From assembly GCA_041396845.1 (NCBI GenBank), contig JAWKXU010000004.1:452499-516498 (forward strand): DNA of 64,000 bases, written 5' to 3'. Position 1 is the stretch's first letter, and each line of letters starts with the position of its first letter. Made by a program: the position numbers and the translations under genes. Below are positions 26,652 to 35,850 of this stretch, in pieces. Under the pieces are notes generated by a model. That model had not been told where the DNA came from and searched no databases. It saw only the letters and a program-made list of their open reading frames with translations. The stretch comes from JAWKXU01 sp020446465 (lineage in GTDB: Bacteria; Pseudomonadota; Alphaproteobacteria; Sphingomonadales; Sphingomonadaceae).

Positions 26652-27629
26652 TCAGGCCATAAAGCCTTTCAGGCGCTGGGAAATGATGGCTTCGGCGTCT
26701 GATACGATGCCCTCGATCAGATCCTTGCACGTCGGGATGTCGTGGATCAGGCCCTGAATCTGCCCGGCCCACACCAACCCGGCGCCTATATTGCCCGTCT
26801 CCAGCGCCTCCCGGCCCTTGGCTCCCGAAACCAGCGGCTGAATGTCCTTGAACTCCGAATCCGGACGTGCCGAAATCTCGATGACTTCATCGGAAACGCT
26901 GGTCTTTGCCACGCGCCCGGTATTGTGGAACTTGCGGAATATAAGGTTGGTCGCACGTTCGTCGTTATCGACGATCAACTGTTTGATATTCTGGTGAATT
27001 GGGGCCTCGACAGTCGCACAAAAACGCGTGCCCATGTTGATGCCTTCGGCACCCAATGCAAGCGCTGCGGCCAGCCCCCGGCCATCGCCGAAACCGCCAC
27101 TGGCCAGCATGGGCACTTTGACCTGATCTGCCGCCGCCGGGATCAGCACCAGGCCCGGAACGTCATCTTCGCCGGGGTGTCCGGCACACTCAAACCCGTC
27201 GATCGAGATGATGTCAGCACCCATTTTCACGGCAGAAACAGCGTGACGCACAGCCGTGCATTTGTGCAGCACGATGATCCCGTGGGCCTTGAACTCGTCC
27301 ACGTGTTCTTGCGGGCGGGAACCAGCCGTTTCAACGATCTTCACACCGCTATCGATGATAGCCTTGCGATATTCGGCATAAGGCGGCGGATTGACGGACG
27401 GCAGAATGGTGAGGTTCACACCGAAAGGCTTGTCCGTCATTGTCCGGCAGCGATCAATTTCACGACGCAAATCATCAGGTGTCGGCTGGGTCAGCGCGGT
27501 GAGTATCCCAAGGCCACCTGCATTGGAAACCGCGGCGGCCAGTTCGGCGCGCCCCACCCACATCATGCCACCCTGAACGACCGGGTGTTCAATCCCCAGA
27601 AGTTGGGTGATCCGCGTCGTGATCGTCAT
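26652..27629 (-). CDS. Nitronate monooxygenase-family flavoprotein
   Basis: 325 residues from the ATG at 27629, one base after the thiolase stop; an earlier in-frame start at 27695 lies inside that gene. The FMN TIM-barrel is recognisable from VVQGGMMWVGRAELAAAVSNAGGLGILTA, SIDGFECAGHPGEDD (active-site His) and GGFGDGRGLAAALALGAEGINMGTRF. NMO relatives also include enoyl reductase FabK and unassigned enzymes of steroid/terpenoid operons, so nitronate need not be the substrate. It is the last gene of a five-gene minus-strand operon. Confidence 0.88.
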   Translation of the reverse strand: MTITTRITQLLGIEHPVVQGGMMWVGRAELAAAVSNAGGLGILTALTQPTPDDLRREIDRCRTMTDKPFGVNLTILPSVNPPPYAEYRKAIIDSGVKIVETAGSRPQEHVDEFKAHGIIVLHKCTAVRHAVSAVKMGADIISIDGFECAGHPGEDDVPGLVLIPAAADQVKVPMLASGGFGDGRGLAAALALGAEGINMGTRFCATVEAPIHQNIKQLIVDNDERATNLIFRKFHNTGRVAKTSVSDEVIEISARPDSEFKDIQPLVSGAKGREALETGNIGAGLVWAGQIQGLIHDIPTCKDLIEGIVSDAEAIISQRLKGFMA

Positions 27630-27630
27630 G

Positions 27631-28791
27631 TCAGAGCGCCTCCACAATGGTGACGTTGGCAATGCCGCCGCCTTCGCACATTGTCTGCAGGCCATACTTG
27701 CCGCCCCGCGCCTTCAGCGCATGAATCAGGGTGGTCATCAACTTGGCACCACTTGCGCCCAGAGGGTGACCCAGTGCGATAGCACCGCCATTGACGTTGA
27801 GCTTGGCCGGGTCTCCTCCCAATTCCTTGAGCCAGGCCATCGGCACACATGCGAAAGCCTCATTCACTTCGAACAGATCAATGTCACCAAGCGTCATGCC
27901 TGTTTTTTCCAGAGCGAGACGGGTTGCCCGCAGCGGCTCTTCCAGCATGATGACCGGATCGCCGGCCGTTACCGAAAAATGATGCAGTCGCGCCAGCGGT
28001 GTGAAGCCATGATCTTTCAACGCCTTTTCATTGACGATCATCACGCCCGCACTGCCATCTGTCATCTGGCTGGCATTGGCCGCCGTGATCGAGCCTCCCT
28101 CTTCCAAAGGATCAAGCGAACCGATTTTTTCCAGCGAAGCATCGAAGCGCACGCCTTCATCCTGTGCGAATGTGCCATGTTCTGTCTCGAACGCGACGAT
28201 TTCATCCGCGAATGCACCCGCTTCGATAGCGGCAGCGGCCTTCTGATGGCTTGCCAACGCAAAGCGGTCCATGTCCTCCCGGCTGAAACCGTATTTGTCA
28301 GCGATCATCTGTGCGCCCTGAAACTGGCTGAACTGCGGCACACCAAACCGCTGCTGGATAGACTTTGAAAACGGTCCCTCACCAATCCCAAGTTTGGCGT
28401 AAGTCGTGATGTTGGAAAACATCGGAACCCTGGTCATACTTTCGGTTCCGGCGGCAATCACGATGTCCTGCGTTCCGCTCATCACGGCTTGCGCTGCGAA
28501 CTGGATGGCCTGTTGCGAAGACCCGCATTGACGATCGATCGTCACAGCAGGGACAGTCTGCGGCAAGCTGGAGGCAAGAACGCAGTTACGGCCAAAGGCA
28601 TTGGCCTGTTCGCCACCCTGCGTTACGCAGCCCATGATGACATCATCAATGGCGTTCGGGTCCACGCCGCTACGATCAACCAGTGCATCAAGAACAGCCG
28701 CGCCGAGATCAGCGGGATGCGTGGCTGCAAAGGCTCCCTTGCGTTTGCCTCCAGCGGTTCTTGCAGCAGCAACGATATAGGCTTCGGTCAT
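27631..28791 (-). CDS. Thiolase (acetyl-CoA acyltransferase)
   Basis: 386 residues. The nucleophilic Cys is in TIDRQCGSSQQA, the His in GGAIALGHPLGASG, and the second Cys in MCEGGGIANV, so all three catalytic residues of degradative thiolases are present. It would cleave a 3-ketoacyl-CoA, releasing acetyl- or propionyl-CoA. FadA5-type steroid side-chain thiolases are a close match in kind. It is preceded in the operon by kinase, acyl-CoA dehydrogenase and SDR genes. Confidence 0.93.
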   Translation of the reverse strand: MTEAYIVAAARTAGGKRKGAFAATHPADLGAAVLDALVDRSGVDPNAIDDVIMGCVTQGGEQANAFGRNCVLASSLPQTVPAVTIDRQCGSSQQAIQFAAQAVMSGTQDIVIAAGTESMTRVPMFSNITTYAKLGIGEGPFSKSIQQRFGVPQFSQFQGAQMIADKYGFSREDMDRFALASHQKAAAAIEAGAFADEIVAFETEHGTFAQDEGVRFDASLEKIGSLDPLEEGGSITAANASQMTDGSAGVMIVNEKALKDHGFTPLARLHHFSVTAGDPVIMLEEPLRATRLALEKTGMTLGDIDLFEVNEAFACVPMAWLKELGGDPAKLNVNGGAIALGHPLGASGAKLMTTLIHALKARGGKYGLQTMCEGGGIANVTIVEAL

Positions 28792-28842
28792 TGCATCAAA
28801 CTCCTCAAATTGTTTTTAACTACGCCTGCCTGCCGCTGGCGC

Positions 28843-29910
28843 TCAGTTGCATTTTTCCATTGCCGCAAGCGCCAGATCGACGATGCGCGGATAGGCTTTC
28901 GCGCGTTCACGCGCTTTTTCATTTGCCGCTGTCCCTCTTGCCACGCGGCCTTTGATACCGTGGAAGATCGCGGCCAGCCGGAAGAACTGGAACGCAATGT
29001 AGAAATCCCAGTTGGGGATCGCCCCGCGCCCCATGCGCTGACAGTAAGCCGCGACGTATTCTTCCTCCGTCGGGATATTCAGGGCTGCAAGGTCAGCATT
29101 CGCCAACCCAGCAACAATATCAGGCGGCATTCGATACATCATCGCGTTGTAGGCAAAATCGGCCAGCGGATGCCCCAGTGTCGAAAGCTCCCAGTCCAGA
29201 ACCGCGATGACGCGCGGCTCGGTTGGGTGGAAGATCATGTTGTCGACCTTGAAATCACCATGCGCCACACTGGTTTCGTCACCGGGCGGGATATTATCAG
29301 GCAGCCATTCGATCAGCCGGTCCATTCCGGCGTCCCTGCCCGCTTCCTCATCCGCCAGATACTGTTTCGTCCAGCGCCCGATCTGGCGTTCGAAATAATT
29401 TCCCGGCTTGCCGAAATCGCCAAGCCCTGCTGCTACATAATCGACCTTGTGCAAGGCCGCGATGGTAGCATTCATCGCATCGAAATAGGCCGGGCGCTCC
29501 TCCCGGCTGACATCGGGGAAAGTCGCATCCCAGAAGATGCGCCCCTCCACCATTTCCATGACGAAGAACCACGTCCCGATCACGCCGTCGTCAGTGCAAA
29601 CACCAAATACCCGCGGCACGGGAAAGCCTACCTTGCCAAGCGCGGCCATGGCTTTTGCCTCGCGCTCTACGGCATGGGCGCCTTTCAACAGCTTGCCCGG
29701 CGGCTTGCGCCGAAGCACATAATTACGCCCCGGCGTCACCAGTTTGTAGGTCGGATTGGACTGCCCACCCTTGAACTGCTCTATCGTCAGCGGTCCGGCA
29801 TACCCTTCCACGTTGGCTTCCATCCACGCGCCAAGAGCGGCTGCGTCGATTTCGAAACCTTCACGAACGGTCGTCGTGCCGGTGTTGGTGGCTGCAATGG
29901 CATCAGTCAT
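28843..29910 (-). CDS. APH-fold phosphotransferase 2 (LvaA/ACAD10-kinase-like)
   Basis: 355 residues from the ATG at 29910. It has FKGGQSNPTYKLVTPGRNYVLRRKPPG (ATP site, Lys/Arg region), HGDFKVDN (catalytic Asp) and VLDWELSTLGHP (metal Asp/Glu). Its first 8 bases overlap the acyl-CoA dehydrogenase stop. The kinase plus ACAD pairing is that of the LvaA/LvaC enzymes and of human ACAD10/ACAD11, where a 4-hydroxyacyl-CoA is phosphorylated and then eliminated to an enoyl-CoA. Inferred role: removing a gamma-hydroxyl before beta-oxidation. Confidence 0.88.
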   Translation of the reverse strand: MTDAIAATNTGTTTVREGFEIDAAALGAWMEANVEGYAGPLTIEQFKGGQSNPTYKLVTPGRNYVLRRKPPGKLLKGAHAVEREAKAMAALGKVGFPVPRVFGVCTDDGVIGTWFFVMEMVEGRIFWDATFPDVSREERPAYFDAMNATIAALHKVDYVAAGLGDFGKPGNYFERQIGRWTKQYLADEEAGRDAGMDRLIEWLPDNIPPGDETSVAHGDFKVDNMIFHPTEPRVIAVLDWELSTLGHPLADFAYNAMMYRMPPDIVAGLANADLAALNIPTEEEYVAAYCQRMGRGAIPNWDFYIAFQFFRLAAIFHGIKGRVARGTAANEKARERAKAYPRIVDLALAAMEKCN

Positions 29911-31108
29911 GGCTGGCCTGGCTCTCTCTCCATTCACGCTTGATCTTTTTTGCAAGCGACCATTTGTGAACTTCTGTTGGGCCATCGTAAATCCGAAACG
30001 CGCGAATTTCACGGAAAACCTGTTCCACGATTGTCTGGTCGGTCACACCCGTGCCGCCCATTACCTGGACGCAGCGATCAGCCACGCGCATCAACGCTTC
30101 TGATACCGCAACCTTGGCCATGGAGCTTTCGACCGTGCCCATCTCACCACTATCGAGGACAGAAGCGCACCAGAAAATCGTCAGTTCAGCCTGTTTCAGA
30201 TCAATCCGGTTTTCCGCCAGCATGAAGCCAACGCCTTCATGATCTATCAGTGTCTTGCCAAAAGCCGTGCGCCGGCAGGCGTAATCGGTCGCGATTTCAT
30301 GCGCGCGCAGACACGCACCCAACCAGCGCATACAATGCGACAGGCGCGCAGGGCTGAGGCGCACTTGCGCATATTTGAAGCCCTCACCCGCCTCGCCCAG
30401 CATCTGGCTGGACGGCACGCGCAGATTTTCAATTGTCAATGTCGGGTGGCCACCCGGCATAGAGTTATCAATCGTGTTGGGGACATAATCGACACGGATC
30501 GCCGGATCGGGCAAATCGACCAGGAACATGCAGGCCCCGCCTTCGCTTTGCGGATCGACGGATTTGGCCATTACGATGCCGACTTGTGCGCTCGGCGCGC
30601 TGGTGATGAAGCATTTGCGCCCGTTGATTACCCAGTCACTGCCATCGCGTCGGCAGGTCGTTTGCATCATGGACGGGTCCGAGCCAGCACCACTATCTTC
30701 GGCAGGTTCGGTCATGAAGAAAGCCGAAGTCGCGCGGCCTTCGACCAGCGGATCAAGAAAACGACGCTTGATCTCGGCATTGCCGACATGGCTTAGCAGA
30801 TACATGTTGCCTTCGTCCGGCGCACCGACATGGAACGCAAGCGGCCCCAATGGCGACAATCCCGAACGGATCAGCACATGCGCGGTATCCACCTGATTAA
30901 GGTGCGATCCGTCAGCGCGGATGTGAGGGGTCATCAGCCCCGCTTCACGGGCCATGTTGCGCAGTTCTGTGGCAAACCCGGCTGTCGGGCAGCCGTGATG
31001 ATCGCGCGGCGCGGTCTTTTCCAGCGGCACGATTTTCTCGCGCACGAAAGCCTCAACCGCTGTTCCGATTTTCAGCGCTTCATCGCTGACTGTGGCTGTA
31101 ATGCTCAT
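29903..31108 (-). CDS. Acyl-CoA dehydrogenase, ACAD10/11-like
   Basis: 401 residues with the full ACAD layout: N-terminal helical domain, FFMTEPAEDSGAGSDPSMMQTT (FAD/substrate loop), WVINGRKCFITSA and a C-terminal IYDGPTEVHKWSLAKKI. The last motif has Asp where medium-chain ACADs have the YEGT Glu base; DGPxEVH is usual in ACAD10/11-type enzymes, so this is subfamily character rather than inactivation. It overlaps the SDR gene by 4 bases and the kinase gene by 8, giving tight stoichiometry. Confidence 0.92.
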   Translation of the reverse strand: MSITATVSDEALKIGTAVEAFVREKIVPLEKTAPRDHHGCPTAGFATELRNMAREAGLMTPHIRADGSHLNQVDTAHVLIRSGLSPLGPLAFHVGAPDEGNMYLLSHVGNAEIKRRFLDPLVEGRATSAFFMTEPAEDSGAGSDPSMMQTTCRRDGSDWVINGRKCFITSAPSAQVGIVMAKSVDPQSEGGACMFLVDLPDPAIRVDYVPNTIDNSMPGGHPTLTIENLRVPSSQMLGEAGEGFKYAQVRLSPARLSHCMRWLGACLRAHEIATDYACRRTAFGKTLIDHEGVGFMLAENRIDLKQAELTIFWCASVLDSGEMGTVESSMAKVAVSEALMRVADRCVQVMGGTGVTDQTIVEQVFREIRAFRIYDGPTEVHKWSLAKKIKREWRESQASHD

Positions 31109-31869
31109 TTCGGTGCCATCCTGATTGCGCCGTCAAGGCGGATTGTCTCACCATTCAGCATCGGGTTGGAAACGATCTGCTCCACCATCAGAGCATATTC
31201 ATCGGGATCACCAAGGCGGCTGGGGAATGGTACCTGCCTGCCGAGCGAATCCTGCGCCTCTTGCGGCAAGGAAGCGAGCAGCGGGGTCAGGAACAGCCCC
31301 GGTGCGATTGTCATGACACGAATGCCATAACGGGCAAATTCGCGTGCGATTGGCAATGTCATCCCAACCACGCCGCCTTTCGACGCAGCATAGGCAGCCT
31401 GTCCGATCTGCCCATCGAACGCGGCAACGCTGGCCGTGTTGATGATCACACCGCGTTCTTCCGCACCGACAACATCGGCATCATGAATGCGCGCCGCAAA
31501 CTTTGACAGGACATTGAAACTCCCGACAAGGTTGATGTTCACGATTTTCGTGAAGTCTGGCAGCGGAATGGCGTTACCATCGCGGCCAATCACTTTGGCG
31601 GGCGGGCCAATGCCTGCACAATTGACAAGAATGCGGGCCTTGCCATTCACAGCCTCGGCCTCTTCGATCGCGTTCTGGACAGCAGCTTCGTCCGTCACGT
31701 TGACCGCGGCAAAACGCCCGCCGATTGCCTTGGCATGGGCTTCGCCGAGGTCCGCGTTAAGATCGAAAATAGTGACCTTTGCACCCGCTTTTGCAAGCCG
31801 CGCGGCAGTCGCTCCGCCCAGGCCGGAAGCTCCGCCGGTGACAATTGCAGCCAATCCTTCAATTTGCAT
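31105..31869 (-). CDS. SDR, type II 3-hydroxyacyl-CoA dehydrogenase-like
   Basis: 254 residues. It has TGGASGLG, DLNAD after the second strand (NAD preference), NCAG, and AYAASKGG for the Tyr/Lys pair. The PPAKVIGRDGNAIPLPDFTKIVNINLVGSFNV insert is characteristic of HSD17B10/3-hydroxy-2-methylbutyryl-CoA dehydrogenase relatives, so it likely oxidises a 3-hydroxyacyl-CoA for the thiolase downstream. It is the first gene of the SDR-ACAD-kinase-thiolase-NMO operon. The 324 bp upstream are mostly occupied by a CTAG-bounded repeat element. Confidence 0.92.
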   Translation of the reverse strand: MQIEGLAAIVTGGASGLGGATAARLAKAGAKVTIFDLNADLGEAHAKAIGGRFAAVNVTDEAAVQNAIEEAEAVNGKARILVNCAGIGPPAKVIGRDGNAIPLPDFTKIVNINLVGSFNVLSKFAARIHDADVVGAEERGVIINTASVAAFDGQIGQAAYAASKGGVVGMTLPIAREFARYGIRVMTIAPGLFLTPLLASLPQEAQDSLGRQVPFPSRLGDPDEYALMVEQIVSNPMLNGETIRLDGAIRMAPK

Positions 31870-31925
31870 CGTATCCTGTCCTTTTTTCAGCCGAATTTAT
31901 GTAATTGCATGGGTGATGGCGACGC

Positions 31926-32197
31926 CTAGGCGGCGTGGGCAAATTCCGTGTGAGCCACGGTTCGTGACCATTCGGGCGCTGACAAGGCGCGAAGCTGCAG
32001 GAAGAGCGGGCCTCTTTCCAGGCGGAGTAACGCTGTCAGCGCCCGAATGGGCCGAACCCAAGTGTGGGCCGTGTCCAAAAACGCCATCTCAGCGTCGTTC
32101 GTCCTCGAATATGCTGGCATGTCCTTCGTTCTCACTCCTCGAACTGACGTTTTTGACCTCCGGCCGTGACCGCACGGAATTTGCCCACGCCGCCTAG
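31926..32197. mobile_element. CTAG-flanked MITE-like palindromic element (264 bp + CTAG repeats)
   Basis: The element carries 21-bp perfect terminal inverted repeats at 31930-31950 and 32173-32193 (GCGGCGTGGGCAAATTCC...), each flanked by CTAG as a possible 4-bp target duplication. Inside is a second perfect 16-bp inverted repeat (31969-31984 with 32034-32049). No transposase is encoded, so it is a MITE or structured repeat moved in trans; CTAG targets are typical of IS5-group elements. The right CTAG supplies the TAG stop of the acyl-CoA dehydrogenase at 32194. Confidence 0.8.
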
Positions 32198-33336
32198 AGT
32201 GCGCGCGCAATAACCATGCGCTGAATATCCGATGTGCCTTCGTATATCTGGCACACGCGCACATCGCGATAAATCTTGGCGACACCAAATTCTTCAAGAT
32301 AGCCATAACCGCCCAGCGTCTGGATTGCACCGGATACCACGGATTCGGCAGTTTCGGATGCCACCAGTTTCGCCATCGATGCCTCTTTGAGGCATGGCAG
32401 GCCTTCATCCTTCATCGCCGCTGCATGGAGCACCAGATGGCGTGCAGCTTCCAGCTTTGCAGCCAGATCGGCAAGGCGAAAGCCCACGGCCTGATGATCC
32501 ATAATCGGCTTGCCGAAACTCGTGCGTTCCTTGGCGTAGTCGACCGCAATTTCCAGGGCTGCCTGCGCCATGCCTATGCATTGCGCCGCGATACCGATGC
32601 GGCCTGCCTCCAGATTGCTGAGCGCGATGCCGTAGCCTGCGCCTTCTGCACCCAGTCGCAAGTCTTCGGGCACAAAAACATCGTCAAACCGGATGGCGCA
32701 TGTGTCAGATGCAGCCTGCCCCAGTTTGTGCTCCACCTTGTCAACCGAATAGCCTTCGCTGTCGGTCGGCACGATGAAACCCGAAATACCCTTTTTACCC
32801 GCGTCGGGGTCCGTGACCGCAAAGACGATCGCAATGCCTGCGATACTGCCTGACGAGATGAATTGCTTGGCCCCTGTCAGGCGATAACCGCCATCGACCT
32901 TGACCGCGCGCGTGCGAATTGCCGCGGCGTCCGATCCTGCATCGGTTTCTGTAAGCGCAAACGCACCGATCATCCGGCCCGAAATGAGATCAGGCAGGAA
33001 ACGGTCTTGCTGCGCTTTCGTCCCGTCTTTCAGAATACCTGAAACGATGAGGCTGTTCTGAATACTGAGCAGGGTGGAGAGCGCGCCATCGCCTGCCGCA
33101 ATCTCGATCAGTGTCAGCGCATAGGACACATAATCCGCCCCGGCACCGCCAACCGATTCGGGCGCAGTCATACCCATCAGGCCCAGCGCCGCCACCTGCT
33201 CGAACAAGGCTGGCGGATAGGCCCGCGCCTCTTCGAAAGCGGCGCTTTGCGGGCGAATCTGCTCTTGCGCAAAGTCCCGGACAGTATCGCGTATCGCACC
33301 CTGTGTTTCTGTGAGGATCATGAACTGCCTCGCCAA
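32194..33336 (-). CDS. Acyl-CoA dehydrogenase 2
   Basis: 380 residues, standard short/medium-chain ACAD: GAFALTETDAGSDAAAIRTRAV, YRLTGAKQFISSG, GYGYLEEFGVAKIYRDVRVCQIYEGTSDIQRMVIARAL with the YEGT catalytic Glu. The protein looks full length, although its stop codon is the CTAG at the edge of the repeat element. It is divergent from the TetR regulator gene, which probably controls it, and it is separated from the SDR operon by the repeat element. Confidence 0.95.
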   Translation of the reverse strand: MARQFMILTETQGAIRDTVRDFAQEQIRPQSAAFEEARAYPPALFEQVAALGLMGMTAPESVGGAGADYVSYALTLIEIAAGDGALSTLLSIQNSLIVSGILKDGTKAQQDRFLPDLISGRMIGAFALTETDAGSDAAAIRTRAVKVDGGYRLTGAKQFISSGSIAGIAIVFAVTDPDAGKKGISGFIVPTDSEGYSVDKVEHKLGQAASDTCAIRFDDVFVPEDLRLGAEGAGYGIALSNLEAGRIGIAAQCIGMAQAALEIAVDYAKERTSFGKPIMDHQAVGFRLADLAAKLEAARHLVLHAAAMKDEGLPCLKEASMAKLVASETAESVVSGAIQTLGGYGYLEEFGVAKIYRDVRVCQIYEGTSDIQRMVIARAL

Positions 33337-33411
33337 AATGGAAACTGATGAGTGTATTGCTCTCTTTTACGTTTTCTGTCAATACTGCCAGACAACGGGC
33401 AAGGGATGATC

Positions 33412-34029
33412 ATGAACACTGTCTCACCTTTCAAAACCGCCGATCAGAAGAAGGCCGAACGCGCCGCAAAACGCGACGCCGTTCTTTTGGCAGCCGTGCG
33501 CATGTTCAACGAACGCGGGTTCCATGCGACATCGCTGGATGATGTCGCGGCCAGTCTCGGCATCTCAAAACGGACGATCTACCACTACCTGGCAAACAAG
33601 GATCAGGTGCTTCTCGAATGCGTCACCATCGGCCTCAACCAGTTGCTGGAAGCCGCAGCGGAAGCCAGCCGGGAACCGGGAACCGGGCGCGACAGACTGG
33701 CGAAGTTCCTGCGCCGCTATGCCGAAATCAATATGGAAGATTTTGGTCGCTGCGTGATCCGCACGGGCGAGGAAACTCTCTCTCCCGCCAGCATCCCGCA
33801 ATATCGCCAGCTCAAGCGCGGCATAGACAATGCCATGCGCGAACGCATTGCCGAAGCGGTGGCGGATGGTTCGATCGCGCCTGTCGATGTAAAAATCGCC
33901 GCCTTCACGCTGGCTGGCGCACTCAACTGGCCTGCCCGCTGGCACAATCCTGACGGACCGATGACGCGTGAGGAAATTTCCGCCGCAATGGTGGACCTGC
34001 TGATGCAGGGATTGTTGCCCTCGGCGTAA
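33412..34029 (+). CDS. TetR-family regulator
   Basis: 205 residues from the ATG at 33412, six bases after AAGGG (an ATG at 33406 is also possible). The N-terminal helix-turn-helix is FNERGFHATSLDDVAASLGISKRTIYHYLANKDQVLLE. The C-terminal ligand domain has the TetR_C look of regulators of acyl-CoA catabolism. The intergenic region with the divergent ACAD gene carries GTATTG and CAATAC half-sites 20 bp apart that may be its operator (weak). Confidence 0.9.
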   Translation: MNTVSPFKTADQKKAERAAKRDAVLLAAVRMFNERGFHATSLDDVAASLGISKRTIYHYLANKDQVLLECVTIGLNQLLEAAAEASREPGTGRDRLAKFLRRYAEINMEDFGRCVIRTGEETLSPASIPQYRQLKRGIDNAMRERIAEAVADGSIAPVDVKIAAFTLAGALNWPARWHNPDGPMTREEISAAMVDLLMQGLLPSA

Positions 34030-34036
34030 CGCCTGC

Positions 34037-34366
34037 TCAGGGTTTGACGGTATCGGACAGCGTGGTCATCACCACAATCCCGGCAATAATCAGCGCGGCA
34101 CCGGCAACGGCCGGCATATCCATCACCTCACCATATAGCAGCCAGCCTGCCAGTGCGATCAGGCATATCCCCGCGCCCGACCAGATTGCGTAGGCAATAC
34201 CTACGGGGACCACGCGCAACGTCAGCGACAGGCAGAAGAAGGCAATTGTATAACCGCCCAGCGCAATCAGGGTGGGAACCAGGCGGGAGAATCCTGCGGA
34301 TGCCTTAAGGCCGGTTGTTGCACAAACTTCCGCCAGAATGGCGATACCAAGATAGACATAATGCAT
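34037..34366 (-). CDS. Small multidrug resistance (SMR) transporter
   Basis: 109 residues from the ATG at 34366, four transmembrane helices. YLGIAILAEVCATTGLKAS has the essential Glu at position 13 or so, and AYAIWSGAGICLIALAGWLLYGE is the family signature of EmrE-type proton/drug antiporters. It ends 7 bases from the TetR stop (convergent). A longer frame upstream overlaps the P450 gene and is not convincing. Confidence 0.92.
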   Translation of the reverse strand: MHYVYLGIAILAEVCATTGLKASAGFSRLVPTLIALGGYTIAFFCLSLTLRVVPVGIAYAIWSGAGICLIALAGWLLYGEVMDMPAVAGAALIIAGIVVMTTLSDTVKP

Positions 34367-34442
34367 GGGCCGAGTGCCTCCATCGCCAGATTGCACAGGC
34401 ACTCTAGCGCAATCTCCAGACCATGCGAGAAGGCAAGTTGCC

Positions 34443-35690
34443 CTATCTGGCGCTGAAAGCAATCGGCAGCCGTTTGAGGCCCGAAACAAAGTTCGCCTCT
34501 ATCCACGCGGGATCACCCGCCAATTCGATCGTGTCGATCCGGTCGAGAATCTCTTCAAACAACAAGCGAATTTCAAGTTTGGCGAGATTGTTGCCAAGGC
34601 ACGTGTGCGGCCCATAGCCGAAAGCCAGATGTTTCTTGGCTTCGGGTCGGTCGATCCTGAATGCGAAAGGATCTTCAAATACGGCCGTATCGCGATTGGC
34701 GGACGGGTAACACATCATCAGGGCATCGCCCTTGGCAATTGCCTTTCCGCCAACCTCACAATCCGCCAGCGCGGTACGGAAGAAGTGTTTTACCGGCGTC
34801 GTCCAACGGATAAATTCCTCAATCGCATTGGGTAGAAGATCCCGGTTTTCGCGCAGTTTTTGCAGTTCGCCCGGGTTCCGCAGCAAAGCCAGCAAACCGC
34901 CCGATATCGCGGAACTGGTCGTATCGTGCCCGGCTGCAGCGACGATAAGGTAATAATCGTTGCGCGGTCCTTCCTGCATCGGTTCGTCATTGATCATCGC
35001 GGTCGCAAGCAGGGTCGCCACATCATTGCGCGGATTTTGCCGCCGGTCCGCCGTCAGCTTGTCGAAATAGGCGCAAAACTCGGTCTTTGCCTCCATCATG
35101 GAGGTCATGCCATCGCCTCCGCCTGTATCGACATCGGTGCTGCCGAAAACCTTCTGCGAAAGCGCCAGCATCATCGGCTCGTCTTCGCGCGGAACGCCAA
35201 GAACCAGCATAATGGTGCGCAGCGGATACCAGGCTGCTATATCCTTTGCGAAATCGCAGGGTGAGCCTGTTTCGATCAGTTTATCGACCGTTTCGCGCGC
35301 AAGGTGGCGAATTTCCTCCTCCAGTGCGCGCACCTGCTTTGGCCCGAACCATGACGCGGTAAGCCCCCGATACTGGCGATGATCAGGGTTATCCATGGCC
35401 ACCAGATTATAGGCAAAGTTGCGGCTGCCGGTCGTCATCAGCAGCATCTCTTCATCGGTTTTGGTGACAAGGAACTGGCGCGGTTCGTTGGCGAAATGTG
35501 CAGCGTCCATTTCAACGCGCTGAATGTCTTCATGCCGCGTCACCGCCCAGAATGGACGGTAAGCACGCGGCTCGGCCCAATGGACCGGATCATTCTCCCG
35601 CAGTGCCGCAAAGGCCCGATGATATGCTTCCTCGTCGCCATAAGTGCGCGGATCGCAGATAATCTCGTCAATGTTTTCAGGCAGAACCAT
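34443..35690 (-). CDS. Cytochrome P450 (CYP125-like)
   Basis: 415 residues from the ATG at 35690, 8 bases after GGGAGAG. It has the I-helix oxygen-activation motif AAGHDTTSSA, ExxR in IEEFIRW, and the haem ligand loop FGYGPHTCLGNNLAKLEIR. The TPVKHFFRTA and SANRDTAVFEDPFAFRIDRP segments resemble class I bacterial P450s of the CYP125/CYP142 kind, which hydroxylate steroid or terpenoid side chains. No ferredoxin or reductase gene is adjacent. It is divergent from a LysR-type regulator. Confidence 0.92.
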   Translation of the reverse strand: MVLPENIDEIICDPRTYGDEEAYHRAFAALRENDPVHWAEPRAYRPFWAVTRHEDIQRVEMDAAHFANEPRQFLVTKTDEEMLLMTTGSRNFAYNLVAMDNPDHRQYRGLTASWFGPKQVRALEEEIRHLARETVDKLIETGSPCDFAKDIAAWYPLRTIMLVLGVPREDEPMMLALSQKVFGSTDVDTGGGDGMTSMMEAKTEFCAYFDKLTADRRQNPRNDVATLLATAMINDEPMQEGPRNDYYLIVAAAGHDTTSSAISGGLLALLRNPGELQKLRENRDLLPNAIEEFIRWTTPVKHFFRTALADCEVGGKAIAKGDALMMCYPSANRDTAVFEDPFAFRIDRPEAKKHLAFGYGPHTCLGNNLAKLEIRLLFEEILDRIDTIELAGDPAWIEANFVSGLKRLPIAFSAR

Positions 35691-35850
35691 CGCAGCATCT
35701 CTCCCGTTCTCAGGCCGCATTCTGCCTGACCGGACACCATCGGTCCAATTGTCTTGTGCGCGCGATATATTGCCGTTTCCAATAAATCATTTTACCCGTG
35801 GACGCATCTCGCCTAGCTTTGGAATATACAGAACGCGGGAAAGGCTGCAG

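Noticed and set aside
28489..29943. A 484-codon open frame on the plus strand
   Set aside because: It is antisense to the thiolase and kinase genes, whose motifs are unambiguous; the product has no recognisable domain and is rich in residues typical of opposite-strand frames in GC-rich DNA.
29903..31108. Asp at the usual catalytic Glu position of the acyl-CoA dehydrogenase
   Set aside because: DGPxEVH is normal for the ACAD10/11-like subfamily, so it is not a sign of inactivation.
33350..33395. GTATTG-N20-CAATAC as a TetR operator
   Set aside because: The spacing is long for one TetR dimer and the half-sites are short; it is mentioned with the regulator but not listed as a site.
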